This document shows positions 1 to 11,249 of a stretch of DNA of 64,000 nt, in pieces (positions within the stretch are counted from its first letter, which is position 1; the number at the start of each line of letters is the position of its first letter). The position numbers and the translations under genes were made by a program. Under the pieces are notes generated by a model. The model had not been told where the DNA came from. It made no database searches and saw nothing but the letters and a program-made list of their open reading frames with translations. Origin of the DNA: Beroe forskalii (taxonomy: Eukaryota; Ctenophora; Nuda; Beroida; Beroidae); contig WFMF01000447.1 of the NCBI GenBank assembly GCA_011033025.1, forward strand, positions 79,783-143,782. The letters are read 5' to 3'.

Positions 1-582
1 AAAGTATTTTGGTTTTCATTTTTAGTATTTCTATGATTCTTGAGTGTATCTACTCATTGAAAGTTTTGGAGCAATGTTTGACTTTTCATACATTTTATTA
101 TCGTTTAATCACTGTTGTTATTTCATGATTCATTTTGTGATGATGCTATGTTCGTTTTCACTGCATTATTCTGCCCCGTTTTCACCACATTGACTGATAG
201 TAGATAAGATATTAAGTATGTTGGAAGAATTGGTCAGAAAGATCAGCAATGTTTGATTGTTTTTGGTTTGATTATTCATTAATTTTAAGAAATTTACTTT
301 ATTCGATGTCAATATATCAATTTCCATAACACCCCATTTATTTTTAGGCAAAATGGTATACACCCAATTGGACTTCATAGATGGGTTGCAACTGATAAAA
401 GTTGGACAAGGTGTTGCATCTTGAGGATAAAAAAGAAAAAATCCCAAATTTGTTCCTTTCTGCAAGTGATATTGTGGAATATTCGACTCTCCCATGGAAA
501 CTGCACGTGTGGTTTCTTGTGCTAGCTTGAAGAACTCTAACATAGCTGTGGTGCTCTGGTTCCCTTGTAAATACTTAAATAG
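1..582. other. left edge, no confident gene
   Basis: AT-rich sequence. An open frame of 140 codons runs on the minus strand (588 to 166) but its first ~30 codons are built from the same tandem-repeat unit as 583-1,490 and its last third is Asn/Leu/Ser low complexity. I see no domain, signal peptide or splice context that would make it a gene. Confidence 0.4.
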
Positions 583-599
583 TGACACTGCACTGCACG

Positions 600-1490
600 T
601 AGAACGGTGATTACTTTCAAAGATGCTTAGAAAACATCACTTAAATATTGTTAGTGCCCTGTCAGAGGTATTTTCACAAAGATTTGGTAATCTGTGTCCC
701 TTGTTAACAGTGACACTACAGTTAAAACAATGACATCTTTCAAAGATGCTTGCAAAACTAACTCTCTGTGAAAATGCTCGTATAGTATTTGAGGTAATTT
801 CACAAAAATTCGGCAATCTGAGTCCCTTGTAAACAGCGAGACTCTAGTAAAAGCTGCTTTCAACCGATGTGATTGTACATGGAACAATTAATTCCTTGAA
901 AGATGTTTAAACAATTTCATCGCTGAAATATTGTTAGTGCCCTGTTGGAGGTGACCTAACAAAGATTTGGTGCTTTGGGTCTCTTGTAAACACTGCGCTG
1001 CAGAACATAGAACAATGGCTTCTTCCAAAGACGCTTGCAAAACTAACTCTCTGTGAAATTGTAAGTGCCCTGTCAGAGGTATTTTCACAAAGATTTGGAA
1101 ATCTGAGTCCCTTGTAAACATAGAGATACGGTAGAGCTGAAAACGCACTGATGTGATTGTGCATGGTGCAATGGATTCCTTGAAAAATGTTTAGGCAACT
1201 AACTCTCTGTGAAATTCTTAGTGCCCTGTTGGAGGTATTTTTACAAAGATTTGGAAATCTGAGTCCCTTGTAAACATAGAGATACGGTAGAGCTGAAAAC
1301 GCACTGATGTGATTGTACATGGAACAATGATTTCCTTCAAAGATGTTTAAACAATTGCATCGCTGAAATATTGTTAGTGCCCTGTTGGAGGTAATCTCTC
1401 AAAGATTTGGCAATCTGTGTCCCTTGTAAACAGTTTACTGTGAGACTGAAGTTTTGGACTTTCTCGTGTGACGTTTTGCACGTGTACTAT
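600..1490 (+). repeat. tandem repeat, ~150-bp unit
   Basis: About six degenerate units, each with GTGCCCTGTCAGAGG (or TTGGAGG), ACAAAGATTTGG and TCCCTTGTAAACA, recur at roughly 654, 938, 1,067, 1,220 and 1,377. Several open frames in the block are by-products of this periodicity. A fragment of the unit extends left to about 480. Confidence 0.8.
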
Positions 1491-2497
1491 CAGAGGAGAC
1501 TAACCATTGATGTGGTGATCTGTGTCCCTTGTATCATTGATTTACTGGAATTTCTTTGATATTTTTTCACAAAAATTGTTTTACTGAATATCAGAACTCT
1601 TGATGAACTCATTATAATCATCTTCCCTAGTTGGTAGTTCCAAAAATCAAGACTTCTACCTTCACTTGTAATTTGATTTCCAGCCAATAGAAATAATATT
1701 GTTGCAATATCATTGGCTTCATTTCTAGCCTTATCCTACTTTTCTAGCTTCATTTCCTAAACATTATCCTAGATATTTTTAACTCCATTTCCAACATTGT
1801 CGCCGATATTTCTACACTTAATTTTCCACATTTTAACCACATTTTGAACCTATAGTTTGATCTGTCCCCCGATAGGATGGAACTGTTCCCAATTCTGGAT
1901 TGCAGGGATGTTCCCAGTGACAATTTGTGGTATGTCATATCACCCAAATCTTCTGCTCAGGTGTTTACCAGTATTAATTATTTAATAGATATTTAGCTTT
2001 GAAGACGATTATAAGTACATGCTGATTTTTAAACTCGTATCATTTAAACGTTTTCAACTTACTCCCTAAACAGTTTGCTATCGCTTTTCTATTGAAGTAT
2101 TGACTGCATTCTTAGTTTCAAAAGCTTAGCAGTTCAGTGCATGGCAAATCATTGCACATTTTGATCTCATAAGTCGAGATATATAACATTTTTACAACAC
2201 ATACCTTGATCAGACTAACACCAATAAATGGGCTTTTGTACTTTTGTAGTTAAATGATTGCAAAATATCAAGCTTGTCTCGTGAAATGTTAAAACTGAGA
2301 TTCGTAAAATAGAAAAGTAAGAAAATATAGAGTCTATTTTAAATGTTCCGAAAAGGGAAAACCAAAAATAGAAAAATCAAATATAGACAAACGAGTTACA
2401 CGACTCGTTAATACTTAAAATAGTAGAAAGAATTGAGAATATCGAAAAAGGAAATGAAAGTTATAAAATTATAACATCCCTGTTCATCAGGTATCAG

Positions 2498-2599
2498 GAG
2501 GGGTCGGCAGTAAGATCGTGTCACGTGACAGTGACGTGTACATCACGTGTGGGGCCCAACCAGACCAGTCATTCGGAACAGTCTTCAACCTATCACTAG
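2498..2599 (+). CDS. duplicate copy of the first visible kelch exon
   Basis: The exon is bounded by CATCAGGTATCAG at its 5' side and GTGAGT at its 3' side. It encodes a kelch blade half with the core SDVYITCGAQPDQSF, identical in protein to the exon at 15,141-15,242; the two coding differences (TAC/TAT, TCA/TCT) are silent. Like every other exon of the kelch gene it is symmetric, phase 1 at both ends (102 bp). An alternative acceptor seven bases upstream would break that symmetry. It lies far upstream of the rest of the gene and could be an alternative exon, part of a second gene outside the window, or an orphan left by the duplication. Confidence 0.7.
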   Translation, partial: EGSAVRSCHVTVTCTSRVGPNQTSHSEQSSTYH

Positions 2600-3563
2600 G
2601 TGAGTAAAATGAGAGTATTTTCAAAATAATAACAGTTTATGAAGATAAGTTAGTATAGCAAAAGTGTTGCTGGGACATCTTGCTGGGAACGATTCTGAAA
2701 TTTCCACACGAGCGCCATTTGTACGCGCATGATAGTTGTGTGACATTGATTTCATTATGATGGGTGTGGATGGTGGATTGCTGAAAACAGCCTATCAAGT
2801 ATCCTCCGCCTGCCACCCTACTCTCTAGCATGTGGAATGTGTAATGGATCTTATTCAATGTAGTATCCCAAAGTATGTGTGGGAGAATGGTGAGCCGTGC
2901 GTGATTTTACTATTCTATAGCTGTAGCTCCTGCAGCCTAGAGGAGCTCTAGACATGGAGAGCCTTGATTGAATATTCATGTGCTTTTGTACATGATATCC
3001 GCTTACTATAGGTACATGATAGTCTCCCTCTTTCATTTGCCGTTGAGATCCTTTGATATATATTTAAGCGAATGCTAATTTCATAAAAGTTTTCATTGTC
3101 TGGGTGTTGCCAAAATTATTTACAGGCTGCAAAAATAAATCCAGTCATTTGTTAATTAAATCAAAAGTAAGTCCTGGCTCCAACGTGCACCTTCAAAATT
3201 TATGGATTTTATGCAGCAAATTCAATTTGCGGACGACATTTTGTATTATTATCATTGCTCTTTGCAAAATATAAGTTTGCGTGGAGCCATTTGAGTGTGT
3301 ATATAGAATTATGCTAAGTATGTTCATGCCCAAATCACGGTTGGTAATTATTCACTTCACACGCAGACGAGACAAAATATATATTCAATCTGTTTATATT
3401 TATTATTTATTCTATATTTAAAATCAATTTTGACCATTATTTTTGCCACAACGAAGTTAACTCACACAACGTGACACGTTGAGGTTATTTGAACGATCTG
3501 TACACGTCTTTTGTGCTAGTTTTATCAGAAGTTAGGTCCGAACAGAGGAAACGGAGCCGGAAT

Positions 3564-3877
3564 TCAAACACACCTGCAAATGCAAGCAGGTTAAAAATAT
3601 ACTTGTGGTGTTTTGACTTTTATAGTTATGCCCTGGAAGAAATGACCTGTCATCAAGGTTTATTAACTGGACAGATAAGACGCAAACGGCGAAATAGTTG
3701 TCACGTATTCCAACAGAAAGCCAAAGTTGCCTTTCTGGGGTGAAGCAGTATTCATAAGGGTAGTTTCTAGAGTATTTGCCTACCATTCTCGACAAAATAT
3801 CATCATCCAGATATCCTTTATAGGGCCATTAAAAGGCCCCTTATCTCACCCAGCACAAAAGCAGCAGCAGTACTCAC
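3564..3877. other. spacer, nothing recognised
   Basis: Unique sequence after the end of the duplicated segment. Short open frames occur on both strands without splice or domain support. It would be downstream intron or 3' sequence of the minus-strand exons at 3,878-4,772. Confidence 0.4.
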
Positions 3878-4023
3878 AGTTGTGAAGGTAGTCTATCCTC
3901 TGTCGGTGTCTGATCTACAACCCAAACATGACCCTCACAACCCACCAACTCCCCTTCAGTCAGCAGTCTACACAACCTATACAGCCCTGATCTGATACTG
4001 GTAGAGACGGGGTTATGTGGTTC
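3878..4023 (-). CDS. putative exon, possible MKKS/BBS-type chaperonin-like protein
   Basis: On the minus strand an acceptor (CTCTTGCCAG) and a donor (GTGAGTAC) bound 146 bp with one open frame of 48 codons ending near CEGHVWVVDQTPTEDRL. It follows the exon at 4,638-4,772 by a 614-bp intron. The spacing and a GHVW-type segment after a GG-C segment faintly recall the C-terminal half of McKusick-Kaufman/BBS chaperonin-like proteins. The match is from memory and weak; the exon itself is better supported than the name. No further exons were found toward lower coordinates. Confidence 0.4.
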
Positions 4024-4080
4024 CTGGCAAGAGATGTAAAGTGTTACAAGGGAGGCAGATTGGAAGAACTCCAACAAGCC

Positions 4081-4240
4081 AAAAGGTGGAAGTGAAAGTG
4101 GGAGATCAGAGCGGAAACTAGTGAAAAAGGGAGATCAGAGCCAAAAACTAGTGAAATAGAAGCGGAAGTACAGATCAGGAAACTAGTGGAAATGAAAGTG
4201 GAAATGGGAGATCAGTACCAGTGTCAGTACCGTTGACAGG
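4081..4240. repeat. short purine-rich tandem repeat
   Basis: Imperfect units of GGGAGATCAGAG and GGAAACTAGTG alternate over about 150 bp inside the intron between the two minus-strand exons. No coding sense. Confidence 0.6.
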
Positions 4241-4637
4241 AGTAGGGTCAGGAGTAGGGTCAGTGGTGACTGGTGGGCGTCGGGTCATAAGAGGAATTAA
4301 CTTAAGGTAGCCAGTTTTGGGCAAACGCTAAAAGCGAACACTGACTGAGTTTGCAGCGAACTGCAAAACTGGTGAACTCGTTCGACAAACACGGCGATAG
4401 AACGTGCACATGTGAAAGACATCAGACAAGGTTTATCAGAAGTATATGTTCATACACTTCGATACACCACGTAACTTGAAACCGAAACCAGGCATGATAT
4501 GGTATCAAAATTCCGAATTATTGCTTGATAAGATAAGATAACAAACTGAGTTCATACCTTCAGATTACAAACTTAGATCACACTGTTAGCTGAGCACAAA
4601 GAAAAGTTAAAAAGCTAATGGGGAAATAAACTCCTAC

Positions 4638-4772
4638 CTCTTGAAGACTTGAAAGGATAGTGTAATAAAGGCAGGGTCCACCATAAATTAGTGATTGAGT
4701 AGCCATGGCTGTGTTACACACTTTTACACTTTGTGTGATGCATTGTTCTAACACTTCACCGACACTTTCAGT
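4638..4772 (-). CDS. putative exon, possible MKKS/BBS-type chaperonin-like protein
   Basis: A minus-strand acceptor (TTCGTTTCAG) and a donor (GTAGGAGT) bound 135 bp, exactly 45 codons, open throughout. The peptide has the form VLEQCITQSVKVC followed by SLIYGGPCLYYTIL, an alpha-helix then a Gly-Gly-x-Cys turn as seen in chaperonin-like apical/equatorial segments. Exons further 5' would lie in or beyond the satellite at 5,180-11,160, so the gene is either interrupted by it or has its 5' half outside the window. Confidence 0.4.
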
Positions 4773-4830
4773 CTGAAACGAAGAGTTTGAGTCAAAAAGG
4801 AGCAAATGGCGTTGGTTAATGGTGATAAAA

Positions 4831-5178
4831 TCATTTGTGGGTGGATAAAATCCTGATCTTCATCAAGAAATCGAAACACTGCAAAAATAAATCATAAATG
4901 GTTCCCAAAAAACGGTTAAGTTTTTCGGCGCTAGAGCAATCCACGCACACATGAAAATGTCGGTGCGTGTTGCTATGCGACACTAACGGATAAAGAAAAA
5001 CGCGTTTGGAAATAGCGCTCAGGAGCAAATTCCAACAACAACGTGCCAAATAAACAGCACATAACTCGCATAGTTTAAATTTCGGCATGTCCTGTGTGCT
5101 TAAATCGGCCTGTGCAAGCAGACTCAAGTAATTTTCAGAGATAAAATCGCTGGAAATGGTCTTAATCGTCATTTTCAC
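4831..5178. other. spacer before the satellite
   Basis: A 115-codon minus-strand frame is present but has no splice context and partly reads satellite-derived sequence. I see no supported gene here. Confidence 0.4.
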
Positions 5179-5179
5179 T

Positions 5180-8100
5180 CATGATTAGAGCTACTATGAG
5201 TCTTTCGTTGGAAAAAATCATAAAACTTGTTAAGTCAAAAATCGCCCAAAATCCGTCAAAAACACTGATGTATACCCTTCAAAAATGGTCAAAATCGACC
5301 AAAATTTTGACTTTCTCCGAACGATGAAAAACCGACCGAGCACGGATTGGGCTATCAATTGAAACGTGCATACCAATTTTCGGCCCATTTACACAAAATT
5401 TGTGGTCACCAGAACAAATTAAAGCTCAATTTTCAAGATATGACACTTTGCCTTTCTCAGTAGCCGTTTTCAGAGATAAAATCGCCGGAAATGGTCTAAA
5501 TTGTCATTTTCACTCATAAAACAAGTTATCATGACTCTTTGGTTCGAAAACATCCGATAACTTGATGAGTCAAAAATCGCCAAAATCTGTCAAAACACTG
5601 ATGTTTACTCTTCAAAAATGGTCAAAATAGGCCAAAATTCTGACTTTTTCCAGACAACGAAAAACCGACTAAGTATGGATTAGGCTATCAATTGAAACGT
5701 GCGTGCCAATTTTTGGCCCATTTAGACAAAATTTGTGGTCGCCAGAACAAATTAAAGCTCAATATTCAAGATATGACACCTCGCCTTTCCCAGAAGCCAT
5801 TTTAAGAGATAGAATCGCTGGAAATGGTCTAAATCGTCATTTTCACTCATAAAACAAGTAATCATGACACTTTGGTTCGAAAACTTCCGATAACTTGATA
5901 AGTCAAAAATGGCCAAAATCCGTCAAAAACACTGATGTATACCCTTCAAAAATGGTCAAAATCGGCCAAAATTTTGACTTTTTCCAAATAACCAAAAAGT
6001 GACTGAGCATGGATTGGGCTATCAATTGAAACTCCCGTGCCAATTTATGGCCCATTCTGACATAATTCGTGGCTGCCAGCACAAGTTAAAGCTCTATTTC
6101 CAAGATATGACACTTTGCCTTTCTCAGTAGCCGTTTTCAGAGATAAAATCGCCGGAAATGGTCTAAATCTTCATTTTATGTCATGAGTAGAGCTATCATG
6201 AGTCTTTGGTTCGAAAAGTTCATAAAGCTTGATAAGTCAAAAATCGCCCAAAATCGGTCAAAAACACTGATGTATACCCTTCAAAAATGGTCAAAATCGA
6301 CCAAAATTTTGACTTTCTCCAAATGATGAAAAACCGACCGAGCATGGATTGGGCTATCAATTGAAAGGTGTGTACCAATTTTTGGCCCATTTACACAAAA
6401 TTTGTGGTCGCCAGCACAATTTAAAGCTCTATTTCCAAGATTTAACCATTTTTCATTCCCAGAAGCCATTTTCAGAGATAAAATCGCCGGAAATGGTCTA
6501 AATCTTCATTTTATGTCATGATTAGAGCTATCATGAGTCTTTGGTTTGAAAATTTCATAAAACTTGATAAGTCAAAAATCGCCCAAAATCCGTCAAAAAC
6601 ACTGATGTATACCCTTCAAAAATGGTCAAAATCGACCAAAATTTTGACTTTCTCCGAACGATGAAAAACCGACCGAGCACGGATTGGGCTATCAATTGAA
6701 ACGTGCATACCAATTTTCGGCCCATTTACACAAAATTTGTGGTCACCAGAACAAATTAAAGCTCAATTTTCAAGATATGACACTTTGCCTTTCTCAGTAG
6801 CCGTTTTCAGAGATAGAATCGCCGGAAATGGTCTAAATCTTCATTTTATGTCATGATTAGAGCTATCATGAGTCTTTGGTTCGAAAAGTTCATAAAACTT
6901 GATAAGTCAAAAATCGCCCAAAATCCGTCAAAAACACTGATGTATACCCTTCAAAAATGGTCAAAATCGACCAAAATTTTGACTTTCTCCAAATGTTGTG
7001 GTCGCCTATCATGAGTCTTTGGTTCGAAAAGTTCATAAAACTTGATAAGTCAAAAATCGCCCAAAATCCGTCAAAAACACTGATGTATACCCTTCAAAAA
7101 TGGTCAAAATCGACCAAAATTTTGACTTTCTCCAAATGATGAAAAACCGACCGAGCATAGATTGGGCTATCAATTGAAACGTGCGTACCAATTTTTGGCC
7201 CATTTACACAAAATTTGTGGTCGCCAGCACAAATTAAAGCTCAATTTTCAAGATATGACACTTTGCCATTCTCAGCAGCCATTTTCAGAGATAAAATCGC
7301 TGGAAATGGTCTAAATCGTCATTTTATGTCATGATTAGACCTATCATGAGTCTTTGGTTCGAAAAGTTCATAAAACTTGATAAGTCAAAAATCGCCCAAA
7401 ATCCGTCAAAAACACTGATGTATACCCTTCAAAAATGGTCAAAATCGGCCAAAATAGTGACTTTCTCCAAATGATGAAAAACCGACCGAGCATAGATTGG
7501 GCTATCAATTGAAACGTGCGTACCAATTTTTGGCCCATTTACACAAAATTTGTGGTCGCCAGCACAAATTAAAGCTCAATTTTCAAGATATGACACCTTG
7601 CCTTACTCAGAAGCCGTTTTCAGAGATAAAATCGCTGGAAATGGTCTAAATCGTCATTTTATGTCATGATTGGACCTATCATGAGTCTTTGGTTCGAAAA
7701 GTTCATGAAAATTGATAAGTCAAAAATCGCCCAAAATCCGTCAAAAACACTGATGTATACCCTTCAAAAATTGTCAAAATCGACCAAAATTTTGACTTTC
7801 TCCGATTGATGAAAAACCGACCTAGCATGGATTGGGCTATCAATTGAAACGTGCGTACCAATTTTCGGCCCATTTAGACAAAATTTGTGGTCGCCAGCAC
7901 AAATTTAAGCTCAATTTCCAAGATATGACACCTTGCCTTTCTCAGAAGCCGTTTTCAGAGATAAAATCGCCGGAAATGGTCTAAATCGTCATTTTATATC
8001 ATGATTAGAGCTATCATGACCCTTTGGTTCGAAAAGTTCATAAAAATTGATACTTAAGTCAAAAATCGCCCAAAATCCGTCAAAAACACTGATGTATACC

Positions 8101-11100
8101 CTTCAAAGATGGTCAAAATCGACCAAAATTTTGACTTTCTCCAAATGATGAAAAACCGACCGAGCATAGATTGGGCTATCAATTGAAACTTGCGTACCAA
8201 TTTTCGGCCCATTTAGACAAAATTTGTGGTCGCCAGCACAAATAAAAGCTCAATTTCCAAGATATGACACCTTGCCTTTCTCAGAAGCCGTTTTCAGAGA
8301 TAAAAAACGCTGGAAATGGTCTAAATCGTCATTTTATGTCATGATTAGACCTATCATGAGTCTTTGCTTCGAAAAGTTCATAAAACTTGATAAGTCAAAA
8401 TCAACCGTCAAAAACACTGATGTATATAAACCCTTCAAAAATGTGAAAAACAAAATCAATTGAAACCGTACTTTTTCGGCCCATTTAGACAAAATTTCTG
8501 GTCGCCAAAAACACTAAATTTTCAGATATGAAACCCTTCTCAAGCCATTTTCAAAATCGAATCGCTGGAAATGGTCTTGATCGTCATTTTGATTGATTTA
8601 TTAGACCTAATAGATTTTTGGTTCGCCAGTTCACAAAATTTGATAAGTCAAAAATCGCCCAAAATCCGTCAAAAAACACTGATGTATGCCCTTCAAAATG
8701 GTCAGCAGCCAAAATTTTGTTTCTCCGAGATAAAAAACCAACCGAAATGGTCAATTCAATCGTCATTTTATGTCATTTAGATTTGACCGCCAGCAATGAG
8801 TCAATTTTCAAAAAGTTGCCTTTCTCAAAATTTTCAGATCGCTGGAAATGAATTCAAAATCCATTTTTGTCATGAAGACATCATGATCTTCGGTTCGAAA
8901 AGTTCATAAAACTTGATAAGTCAAAAAATCCAAAATCCGTCAAAACGTTGTATATATACCCTTCAAAAATGGTCAAATCGACCAAAATTTTGACTTTCTC
9001 CAAATGATGAAAAACCGACCGAGCATGGATTGGGCTATCAATTGAAACGTGCGTACCAATTTTTCGGCCCATTTAGACAAAATTTGTGGTCGCCAGCACA
9101 AATTAAAGCTCAATTTACAAGATATACACCTTGCCTTTCTCAGCAGCCGTTTTCAGAGATAAAATCGCTGGAAATGGTCTAAATCGTCATTTTATGTCAT
9201 GATTAGACCTATCATGAGTCTTGGTTCGAAAAGTTCAGAAACTTGATAAGTCAAAATCGCCCAAAACGATGTATATACCCTTCAAAAATGGGTCAAAATC
9301 GACCAAAATTTTGACTTTCTCCGAATGATGAAAAACCGATCGAGCATGGATTGGGCTATCAATTCAAACTTGCGTACCAATTTTCGGCCCAATTAGACAA
9401 AATTTGTGGTCTGTACAAATTAACGCTCAATTTTGAAGATATGACACTTTGCCTTTCTCAAAGCCGTTTTCAGAGATAAAATCGCTGGAAATGGTCTAAA
9501 TCGTCATTTTATGTCATGATTAGACCTATCATGAGTCTTTGGTTCGAAAAGTTCATAAAACTTGATAAGTCAAAAATCGCCCAAAATCCGTCAAAAACAC
9601 TGATGTATATACCCTTCAAAATGGTCAAAATCGACCAAAATTTTGTCTTCAAATGAAAAACCGACCGAGCATAGATTGGGCTATCAATTGAAACGTGCGT
9701 ACCAATTTTCGGCCCATTTAGACAAAATTTGTGGTCGCCAGCACAAATTAAAGCGAAATTTACAAGATATGACACCTTGCCTTTCTCAGAAGCCGTTTTC
9801 AGAGATAAAATCGCTGGAAATGGTCTAAATCGTCATTTTATGTCATGATTAGACCTATCATGAGTCTTTGGTTCGAAAAGTTCATAAAACTTGATAAGTC
9901 AAAAATCGCCCAAAATCCGTCAAAAACACTGATGTATACCCTTCAAAAATGGTCAAAATCGACCAAAATTTTGACTTTCTCCGTTTGATGAAAAACCGAC
10001 CGAGCATAGATTGGGCTATCAATTCAAACTTGCGTACCAATTTTAGGCCCATTTAGACAAAATTTGTGGTCGCCAGCACAAATTAAAGCTCAATTTTGAA
10101 GATATGACACCTTGCCTTTCTCAGAAGCCATTTTCAGAGATAAAATCGCTGGAAATGGTGTAAATCGTCATTTTATGTCATGAGTAGACCTATCATGAGT
10201 CTTTGGTTCGAAAAGTTCATAAAACTTGATAAGTCAAAAATCGCCCAAAATCCGTCAAAAACACTGATGTATATATACCCTTCAAAAATGGTCAAAATCG
10301 ACCAAAATTTTGACTTTCTCCGATTGATGAAAAACCGACCGAGCATAGATTGGGCTATCAATTGAAACGTGCGCACCAATTTTCGGCCCATTTAGACAAA
10401 ATTTGTGGTCGCCAGCACAAATTAAAGCTAAATTTTCAAGATATAACACTTTGCCTTTCTAAGAAGCCGTTTTCAGGAATAAAATCGCTGAAAATGGTCT
10501 AAATCGTCATTTTATGTCATGATTAGACCTATCATGAGTCTTTGGTTTGAAAAGTTCATAAAACTTGATAAGTCAAAATCGCCCCCAAAATCCGTCAAAA
10601 ACACTGATGCTACCCTTCAAAAATGGTCAAAATCGACCAAAATTTTGACTTTCTCCGAATGATGAAAAACCGACTGAGCATAGATTGGGCTATCAATTGA
10701 AACGTGCGTACCAATTTTTGACCCATTTAGACAAAATTTGTGGTCGCCAGCACAAATTAAAGCTTAATTTTCAAGATATAACACTTTGCCTTTCTAAGAA
10801 GCCGTTTTCAGGAATAAAATCGCTGAAAATGGTCTAAATCGTCATTTTATGTCATGATTAGACCTATCATGAGTCTTTGGTTTGAAAAATTCATAAAACT
10901 TGATAAGTCAAAAATCGCCCAAAATCCGTCAAAAACACTGATGTATACCCTTCAAAAATGGTCAAAATCGACCAAAATTTTGACTTTGTCCGAATGATGA
11001 AAGACTGACTGAGCATGGATATTGATTGAAACGTGCGTACCAATTTTTGGCCCGTTTAGACAAAATTTGTGGTCGCCAGCACAAATTAAAGCTCAATTTT

Positions 11101-11160
11101 GAAGATATGACACTTTGCCTTTCTCAGAAGCCGTTTTCAGAGGTAACATTGCTGGAAATT
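5180..11160 (+). repeat. satellite array, ~335-bp monomer, about 18 copies
   Basis: A monomer containing AAAATCGCCCAAAATCCGTC, GACTTTCTCC, GAAAAACCGACCGAGCAT, CAATTGAAACGTGCGTACC, ACAAAATTTGTGGTCGCC and GGAAATGGTCTAAATCGTC repeats head to tail. The landmark GAAAAACCGA falls at 7,141, 7,476, 7,811 and 8,150, giving a period of 335-339. The copies around 8,380-8,900 are the most degenerate, and near 6,990-7,005 a monomer is truncated. All open frames inside the array are short and repeat from monomer to monomer, so they are not genes. Confidence 0.92.
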
Positions 11161-11249
11161 GACGTGTCATTTCCATATCAAAGTATCAAAATGCTCGTCG
11201 AAAAAAATTCTTACCTGTATTCAATTTTCTATCACAGTTACTTTTGAGA

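Larger units (their letters stand above)
583..3563 (+). repeat. segmental duplication, copy 1
   Basis: This stretch is nearly the same, base by base, as 13,140-16,237 and in the same orientation. Matching landmarks are the start (ACTGCACTGCACGTAGAACG), the tandem 150-bp block, a kelch exon with both splice sites, and the end (GTCCGAACAGAGGAA then GCCGGAATTC), after which the copies diverge abruptly. Differences are scattered substitutions and small indels. The copies are separated by about 9.6 kb that holds a satellite array. Confidence 0.9.

Noticed and set aside
166..588. 140-codon minus-strand open frame
   Set aside because: Its N-terminal part is tandem-repeat sequence and the rest low complexity; no domain, signal or splice support.
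600..1320. Several 65-128-codon minus-strand frames with LFTRDSD and FHRELVLQASL motifs
   Set aside because: They recur in every unit of the 150-bp tandem repeat in different frames; by-product of periodicity. The same applies at 13,190-13,953.
600..1490. Possible CRISPR-like array
   Set aside because: Unit is ~150 bp and degenerate throughout, without constant repeats and unique spacers; the host is an animal.
6281..11247. Many 60-90-codon frames on both strands
   Set aside because: All lie in satellite monomers and repeat with them.
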